Shown: positions 59,194 through 64,000 of the stretch, in pieces
How positions within the stretch are numbered: the stretch's first letter is position 1
Layout of the letters: every line of letters begins with the position of its first letter
NCBI GenBank assembly: GCA_030148335.1
Contig: JASBTQ010000007.1
Coordinates: forward strand, 1-64,000
From: Allomuricauda sp.
Lineage (GTDB): Bacteria > Bacteroidota > Bacteroidia > Flavobacteriales > Flavobacteriaceae
Direction: 5' to 3'
Length of the DNA: 64,000 nucleotides
The notes under the pieces: generated by a model
Seen by the model: the letters and a program-made list of their open reading frames with translations, nothing else
The model's database searches: none
What the model was told of the DNA's origin: nothing
Program-made: the position numbers and the translations under genes

Positions 59194-60627
59194 TTACACC
59201 TGTATTGTTTTCCACTTTCCCCTTGAAAAGAGCCACAAGGTGAAGAGCCCCACACCGGTCTCCGAAAAGAAAACGGCCCAGAAAACGCCGGAATACCCCC
59301 ATTCCAAGGCAATGGCCAGAATATAGGCCAACGGGATCTGTATCAGCCAGAAAAAGACCAAATTGATCTTTGTCGGTGTCCGGGTATCCCCAGAACCGTT
59401 GAAGGCCTGTACGGATACCATCCACCAGCCATACACAAAATAGGCATAGGAAAGTATCGCCAACCATTTTCCTCCTATCTTGATCACATTCGCATCATTG
59501 GTAAAAAGTCCCATCAATGCATGATTGAAGAAGAAGTACACAATGGAGACCCCTATCAAAAAGACCATATTGTACAGTCCTATCTTCCATACAGCGGATT
59601 CGGCCCTATCTGGGTTGCCCGCTCCCAAGTTTTGCCCTACCAAGGTAGCAGCCGCATTGGAAAGCCCCCAGGCGGGCATTAGGGTGAACAGCATGATACG
59701 GAGCGCAATGGTAGATCCTGCCACGGCATCACTCCCAATATCCGCCAAAATACGCATGATGAATATCCAAGAGGTCATGGCCACGATCATCTGGCCCACT
59801 CCGCCCAAAGAAGTCTTCACGATGTTGAGTATCACTTTGCCGTTCCAATAGATCTGTACCAATTTGGCCTGAATGTGCTTTCCTCCCTTGAAGAGTACCC
59901 AAAGCTGTGTGCCCACTCCGATACTTCTTCCCAAGGTAGTGGCAATGGCCGCGCCTTCTATGCCCATCGCGGGAATTGGCCCCCATCCGAAAATCAACAG
60001 TGGGTCCAAGATCATGTTGAGACCGTTAGCGATCCAGAGTACCCGCATGGCTATGGCTGCATCGCCCGCCCCGCGAAATACCGCATTGATCACGAACAGC
60101 AATATGATGATGCCATTGCCCCCCAGCATCCATTGGGTATATCGGTAGCCGTGTTCCAAGGCCCACTGGTCTGCCCCCATCAATCCCAACAACTCCTTCG
60201 CAAAGAAAATTCCTCCAACAGCAAAGGGCAACGAGGCCAAAATGGCCAAGATGATGGCTTGGACGGCAACGGCTCCTGCTTCCTCCTTCTTTTTCTCCCC
60301 GATCCTGCGGGCCACGATCGCAGTCACCGCAGTGGCCAATCCCATGGCAATGGAATATAGGAGGAAAAGATATGTTTCTGTCAAGCCAACGGTTGCCACT
60401 GCCGATGCGCCCAGTTTCCCCACAAAATAGATGTCCACCACAGCAAAGGTGGACTCCATAATAAGTTCCAAAATCATGGGGACCGCCAACAGAAAAATCG
60501 CTTTTTTTAGATCGATCTTGGTATAATCGGCCTCCGTTCCCTTTATTGCATCCTTCAAGGCCGTCCATACGGGACGTTTGGAAAGTGGTGTTTCTTGATC
60601 TTTCTGAATTTCTGTGCTTTCCTCCAT
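59194..60627 (-). CDS. MATE family efflux transporter
   Basis: The 477-residue protein has twelve hydrophobic segments in two MATE halves, with LAVPMILELIMESTFAVVDIYFVGKLG at the start of the first and the matching TSLGGVGQMIVAMTSWIFIMRILADIG in the second. A short hydrophilic N-terminus (about 35 residues) precedes the first segment. It exports cationic drugs or organic cations using Na+ or H+ gradients. Ion and substrate cannot be read. It converges with the SRPBCC gene, only 36 bp away. Confidence 0.93.
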   Translation of the reverse strand: MEESTEIQKDQETPLSKRPVWTALKDAIKGTEADYTKIDLKKAIFLLAVPMILELIMESTFAVVDIYFVGKLGASAVATVGLTETYLFLLYSIAMGLATAVTAIVARRIGEKKKEEAGAVAVQAIILAILASLPFAVGGIFFAKELLGLMGADQWALEHGYRYTQWMLGGNGIIILLFVINAVFRGAGDAAIAMRVLWIANGLNMILDPLLIFGWGPIPAMGIEGAAIATTLGRSIGVGTQLWVLFKGGKHIQAKLVQIYWNGKVILNIVKTSLGGVGQMIVAMTSWIFIMRILADIGSDAVAGSTIALRIMLFTLMPAWGLSNAAATLVGQNLGAGNPDRAESAVWKIGLYNMVFLIGVSIVYFFFNHALMGLFTNDANVIKIGGKWLAILSYAYFVYGWWMVSVQAFNGSGDTRTPTKINLVFFWLIQIPLAYILAIALEWGYSGVFWAVFFSETGVGLFTLWLFSRGKWKTIQV

Positions 60628-61101
60628 TTGTAAGTTTTCAGTAGTTCCTAGGGTATTTTTGAATGGCCGTAAATGTAATCGGCATCTGCAAAAAATGATT
60701 GTATGAAACCGACATCGGTCAAAAAATTATCGCTGTATCCATCCCAACAACAGTAACAAAAATAGTCCATGCCACTCTACAAAAAAGGTGTAAAAAGCGT
60801 CATTTCCAAGGGTTGATTCCGCCATGGGTTTTCATTACTTTTGAAAAGAGAAGGATATACCGGGTGTTCGATGTTTTCTTCAATTGCTTGTCGTTATCAC
60901 CTGGAACAATGGATGTTAGCAGCAATAGGACTCGAAACGAAACTATTTCAAGCAACCCTTGCCCACATTGTGCATCAATAAAAAAGGTGCTGGGACTGTA
61001 GAATTTTGCCGACCGATGGGGAGACCCGTGGCCTACCACAACGGAACAACAAAAACAAGAAATACACATTCAAATCCATCAATCAAAATCCGCCATCACC
61101 A
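60628..61101. other. Intergenic region with a 12-bp palindrome, no gene
   Basis: ACCGACATCGGT (60708-60719) is a perfect 12-bp palindrome except its central CA, near the MATE promoter region. The 100-codon ORF at 60699-61001 has no family-like character. I see no RNA gene or terminator. Confidence 0.4.
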
Positions 61102-61953
61102 GTGAAACAACAAACATTTTATGCCCCACATCCCTTACTGAGAAACTACATCCGCTATTTTTGGACCTTTGACCACAATACATCGCCCTCCGATATGATC
61201 TATCTCCGAATCATGGCCGACCGGTTCCCGAAATTGATCTTACAGGATAGTGAAGGAAAAAGCGGCATCATCAAACCGAACCATGAATGCCTGCCCCAGT
61301 ATTTTGTCTCGGGCATTATCTCCAAACCGTTGTCCTTCAAGATCAGGGGCGACTATTCTCATTTCGGGGTCAGCTTTACCCCGGATGCCCTGCGCCATAT
61401 CTTCAAGGTAAAACCCAACACGCTCATTGACAACTTCAAGGATCTTTCCCTTCTTACGCCCAAAAGCCTGTCACTGGAGCTGGGCAATGCCGTTTGCGCA
61501 AAGCAAAAAATAAGCCTATTGACCCATTTCTTCTGGGATCGGGTGAAAAATACATCACAGAGCAACCATGTGGCGGTGCTCAATCTTGTTTGGAACACCA
61601 AAAAGTATAGACACACCTCTGTCGGGGACATTGCCAAATCCCACGGCCTATCCGAGCGTTCCTTGGAGCGACAATTCAAGGAACTGGTAGGGATTTCCCC
61701 AAAAAAATATTTGCAGCTCTATCGGTTTGAGCAGACCTATAAGAGTTTGACCGTCAATTCTTTTGAGTCCCTTTCCGAAGTGGGATATCAAAACGGCTTT
61801 TCCGACCAGTCCCATTTCATACGGAACTTCAAGCAATATTCCGGGATACTGCCCACGACCTACATGGAAGAGGTAAAAAAGGAGAATGAGGGTGAAGGCG
61901 TGCTGTTCTGGAACTACACCAAGCCAAAGCTAAAACCCTTTGTGGCTCGCTAG
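61102..61953 (+). CDS. AraC family transcriptional regulator (DUF6597 type)
   Basis: The track opens with TTG at 61006, and no Met occurs until well into the domain. The GTG at 61102 (VKQQTFYAPHPLLRNYIRYFW) begins the conserved N-terminal DUF6597-like domain, so I use it. The C-terminal AraC HTH contains SVGDIAKSHGLSERSLERQF and SLSEVGYQNGFSDQSHFIRN. The N-terminal domain likely senses a small ligand. Start is uncertain. The regulated gene is unknown; the convergent 62089 gene is a candidate only by nearness. Confidence 0.78.
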   Translation: MKQQTFYAPHPLLRNYIRYFWTFDHNTSPSDMIYLRIMADRFPKLILQDSEGKSGIIKPNHECLPQYFVSGIISKPLSFKIRGDYSHFGVSFTPDALRHIFKVKPNTLIDNFKDLSLLTPKSLSLELGNAVCAKQKISLLTHFFWDRVKNTSQSNHVAVLNLVWNTKKYRHTSVGDIAKSHGLSERSLERQFKELVGISPKKYLQLYRFEQTYKSLTVNSFESLSEVGYQNGFSDQSHFIRNFKQYSGILPTTYMEEVKKENEGEGVLFWNYTKPKLKPFVAR

Positions 61954-62032
61954 ATCTAATCTACTTGGATGTATCGTTTCAAATCCCCACCGTTTCGGGA
62001 TCAAACAATGGATCATCCAACACATATAAAAC

Positions 62033-62070
62033 AAAAAAGGGTATCGATAGTACAAAACCGACACCCTTTC
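62033..62070. terminator. Terminator between AraC gene and 62089 gene
   Basis: AAAGGGT-A-TCG and CGA-C-ACCCTTT form a hairpin with one A/C mismatch around a 12-base loop, with A-rich sequence before. It lies between convergent genes. Confidence 0.65.
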
Positions 62071-62088
62071 CTCCTATTCCCGGATTTC

Positions 62089-62400
62089 TCAACCCAACAT
62101 GTTCCTTGTGCCATCCAAAGGGAATATTTCTTCAATGGACGGCTCCATTTCCAATCCACTGGCATCCCTTTCCTTTTGGAATGAGACAAAGGAAGGCACA
62201 TTCAATACTTTCTGCTGGATTTCCTCATCCTTGAAATGGGAGATATGGACAAACGTCCTCTTATCCCCCTTTTGGTAGATGTTGTAACGAAAACTATCCG
62301 TGTCCATGGCTTTAAAATCCGCTAAAAAGGCACGGATGTTTTCTTGGTTTCTTTTGACAAAACCTTCTTTTACGGTGTAAATCACTTTATAAACAATCAT
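62089..62400 (-). CDS. Small monooxygenase-like (ABM-fold) protein
   Basis: I use the Met at 62400 (MIVYKVIYTVKEGFVKRNQ). The 103-residue protein has a dimeric alpha/beta-barrel layout: an early VYKVIYTV strand, a helix (KRNQENIRAFLADFKAM), then FRYNIYQKGDKRTFVHISHF and the SFQKERDASGLE helix, as in antibiotic-biosynthesis monooxygenases. There are no cofactor residues to confirm activity. It follows the FMN reductase by 47 bp on the same strand, which suggests a shared transcript and perhaps a shared redox role. Confidence 0.65.
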   Translation of the reverse strand: MIVYKVIYTVKEGFVKRNQENIRAFLADFKAMDTDSFRYNIYQKGDKRTFVHISHFKDEEIQQKVLNVPSFVSFQKERDASGLEMEPSIEEIFPLDGTRNMLG

Positions 62401-62447
62401 TGTAAATATTTTTAGATTACTGAAATTCAATACTTTATTCCCTTGTT

Positions 62448-63128
62448 TTATCTCGCCAATTGTCCCAAAGCATCGTCAGTACGATGCCCTGCGCGGCCAT
62501 TTTCAATTGAAGAGACGAACTTATGCAACTTTTCACTGAAGGTGTCCTTTAAATCGATGTCCACGATTCCATGCTCTTCGGAAAAATTCCGCGAAAACAT
62601 CGGAAGTGAAAAATCGGTGATGGTACTGGCTCCCATGTATTCGAAGCTGCCCACGGCAAAATCCAGTACGGTTCTCCCTCCCCGTTCTCCGGGCGATGTG
62701 GACATCAGAAGCATGGGTTTGTTTTCCCAAATGTTGCGGTCTATCCGCGATATCCAATCAAAAATGTTCTTGAAGGCCGAGGAATAGGTGCTGTTATATT
62801 CCGCGAATGAAATAATGATGCCGTCCGCCCATCTCAATCTGTCCTTGAATTCCAGTGCCTGCTCCGGTATTCCCATTGCCTCTTCCCTTTCCACGCTATA
62901 AATGGGCATTTCGTAGTCGTTCAGGTCCAAAACTTCCACAGCAGCTTTCGCTATTTGCGAAGCAGCATGGATTGCCAGCCTTTTATTGATTGACTTTTTG
63001 CTATTGCTTGCGGCAAAGGCCACTATTTTGGTGCCTATGTCCGAAGGGACATTTGGTGCGGTGATTTTTGCATCTCGATGTGGTTGTCCACCGCCGACCG
63101 TTGTATCTTTCCTTGATTTTGGTCTCAT
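62448..63128 (-). CDS. NADPH-dependent FMN reductase-like flavoprotein
   Basis: The 226-residue flavodoxin-fold protein has the FMN phosphate loop AFAASNSKKSINKRL, the family FAEYNSTYSSAFKNIFDWIS helix and STSPGERGGRTVLDF. It reduces flavins, quinones or azo compounds with NADPH. An unusual 30-residue N-terminal extension (RPKSRKDTTVGGGQ...) precedes the Rossmann start, with no internal Met to replace it; it could be genuine or reflect a non-standard start. It lies between the sigma factor and the ABM-like gene. Confidence 0.85.
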   Translation of the reverse strand: MRPKSRKDTTVGGGQPHRDAKITAPNVPSDIGTKIVAFAASNSKKSINKRLAIHAASQIAKAAVEVLDLNDYEMPIYSVEREEAMGIPEQALEFKDRLRWADGIIISFAEYNSTYSSAFKNIFDWISRIDRNIWENKPMLLMSTSPGERGGRTVLDFAVGSFEYMGASTITDFSLPMFSRNFSEEHGIVDIDLKDTFSEKLHKFVSSIENGRAGHRTDDALGQLAR

Positions 63129-63194
63129 TTTTACTTGTTTTTATAATAGTTTCTACCCTTAAGGCAAACAAGTGGAAGGAAACGTGACAAAAAA

Positions 63195-64000
63195 TCAGCC
63201 TGTTTTTACATTTTTGAGTTTTTCTGGGTCAACAATCGAGTACATATGGGTGATTTTCCCGGAAGATTTGTCCAAACGGAACAATTGGCAATTGACCAAT
63301 ATTCCATCTTTAAAAAATAGCAGGGCGGGTGTATGGTTCAGTTCGCCAACCTCGACATGGTAATCCTTCAGGTACATCCCATACACCTTAAACACAAAAT
63401 CGACCACCGCATGGATACCGTCCACGAACTCGCTGAGCACTTTGATCTTTTTGCCTCCATCGGTCCGTGCCGTGATCTGGTCCGATAGCATTTGCTCCAA
63501 AAGCTTTACATCCCCTTTTTGGATCACATCGACATATCTGGTCAAAAAACCGATCTGGTGGACATCCCTTGGTTCCAAATCCGACCCTTGCTTTTTTAAG
63601 GTGCCTTTGGCCCGACTGAGAATTTTTCGGGAATTGTCCACACTGAACGAGAACAGTTCCGCTATCTCTTCGTGGGAATAGTCAAAGGCTTCCTTAAGAA
63701 TGAACACTGCCCTTTCCTTTGGATTGAGGTACTCTAGCATGACCATCATGGTATAGGAAATGATTTCCCGTCTGTGCATTTTATTATCGGCACTATCCGT
63801 GGCGATGGGTTCCGGCAACCAAGTGGCCTCCCCTTGCATTTTTTTACGTCTCTTCTTTAGGTTTATGGATCTATTGATGACGCTCTTGATCAAATAGGCC
63901 TTCTCATTTTGGATGTCGTTCCCTTTCTTGTCGAGATGTCCCATGATCACATCCTGCACGATATCACGTGCATCGTCCGCGCTCCCAAGAATGTTATAGG
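63195..64000 (-). CDS. SigJ-like ECF sigma factor with SnoaL domain, cut by window edge
   Basis: The frame remains open past the track's GTG at 63959: reading from the edge gives YNILGSADDARDIVQDVIM, a sigma-70 region 2, so the start is off window. Region 4 is LNPKERAVFILKEAFDYSHEEIAELFSFSVDNSRK. The C-terminal third is a SnoaL/NTF2-like domain (FVDGIHAVVDFVFKVYGMYL), as in SigJ-type ECF factors, in which this domain senses or controls activity. The FMN reductase and ABM-like genes follow and are plausible targets. The ORF ends at 63195. Confidence 0.9.
   Translation of the reverse strand, partial: YNILGSADDARDIVQDVIMGHLDKKGNDIQNEKAYLIKSVINRSINLKKRRKKMQGEATWLPEPIATDSADNKMHRREIISYTMMVMLEYLNPKERAVFILKEAFDYSHEEIAELFSFSVDNSRKILSRAKGTLKKQGSDLEPRDVHQIGFLTRYVDVIQKGDVKLLEQMLSDQITARTDGGKKIKVLSEFVDGIHAVVDFVFKVYGMYLKDYHVEVGELNHTPALLFFKDGILVNCQLFRLDKSSGKITHMYSIVDPEKLKNVKTG

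Noticed and set aside
60699-61001. 100-aa plus-strand ORF before the AraC gene
   Set aside because: No family resemblance, Cys/Lys-rich irregular composition and competing frames; treated as intergenic.

Overview
The window is a 64 kb piece of a Bacteroidota chromosome, most likely from a marine Flavobacteriaceae of the Muricauda/Flagellimonas kind. This is inferred from two SusC/SusD pairs, TAnnTTTG-type -7 promoter elements, GIN-domain proteins, a membrane-anchored propeller/LuxR regulator and the flavobacterial arginine decarboxylase/agmatinase/deoxyhypusine-synthase-like cluster. I see no rRNA, tRNA, insertion sequence, phage or CRISPR array. Both edges cut genes: a PspC-domain protein on the left and a SigJ-like sigma factor on the right.

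Layout. 1-3149 (+): PspC-domain envelope protein and two GIN-domain proteins, closed by a terminator. 3260-6558 (+): a muropeptide-salvage operon of L-Ala-D/L-Glu-type epimerase, an oxoamine-synthase-like PLP enzyme and an NlpC/P60 lipoprotein. 6632-11246 (-): an orphan SusC/SusD pair. 11544-13025: a small secreted protein and thioredoxin reductase. 13144-13484: a gene-free stretch bounded by two minus-strand terminators, which may encode a small RNA. 13527-16529 (-): NUDIX, VOC, DUF155/RMND1-like and a RimB-RimK fusion, possibly ribosome-related. 16646-20341 (-): polyamine operon speA-speB-deoxyhypusine-synthase-like-acidic protein, with a long structured leader. 20799-23481 (-): a two-subunit molybdenum hydroxylase.

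23656-43124 (-) is a polysaccharide utilisation locus. A membrane-spanning propeller/Y_Y_Y/LuxR regulator sits upstream of SusC, SusD, a LamG surface lipoprotein with a 645-bp internal tandem duplication, two glucoamylase-family (GH144-like) lipoproteins, a serine esterase, a GH43 enzyme with discoidin and FnIII domains, a GH3 beta-glucosidase, a sulfatase and a secreted endonuclease/exonuclease/phosphatase-family enzyme. The two GH144-like enzymes plus GH3 suggest beta-1,2-glucan (sophoro-oligosaccharides) as a core substrate; GH43, esterase and sulfatase suggest a decorated glycan.

43481-46010 (+) encodes a beta-barrel protein and a two-repeat PAP2/vanadium-haloperoxidase-like lipoprotein. 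46017-48485 (-) is an alkylation-damage operon in which the Ada protein is split: AraC-methyltransferase fusion, 2OG-Fe(II) oxygenase, stand-alone Ada zinc domain and AlkB. 48567-50486 holds a WYL regulator divergent from a DinB protein, with two matched 16-bp palindromes between them. 50620-64000 is accessory: a sortilin-like propeller protein, small redox, cupin and SRPBCC proteins, an AraC/amidohydrolase pair, a GlxA regulator, a MATE pump, another AraC regulator, and a SigJ-like/FMN-reductase/small-protein group.

Functions are read from motifs in the supplied translations; no database search was possible. Family names follow recognised motifs, while substrates and regulatory links are inference.
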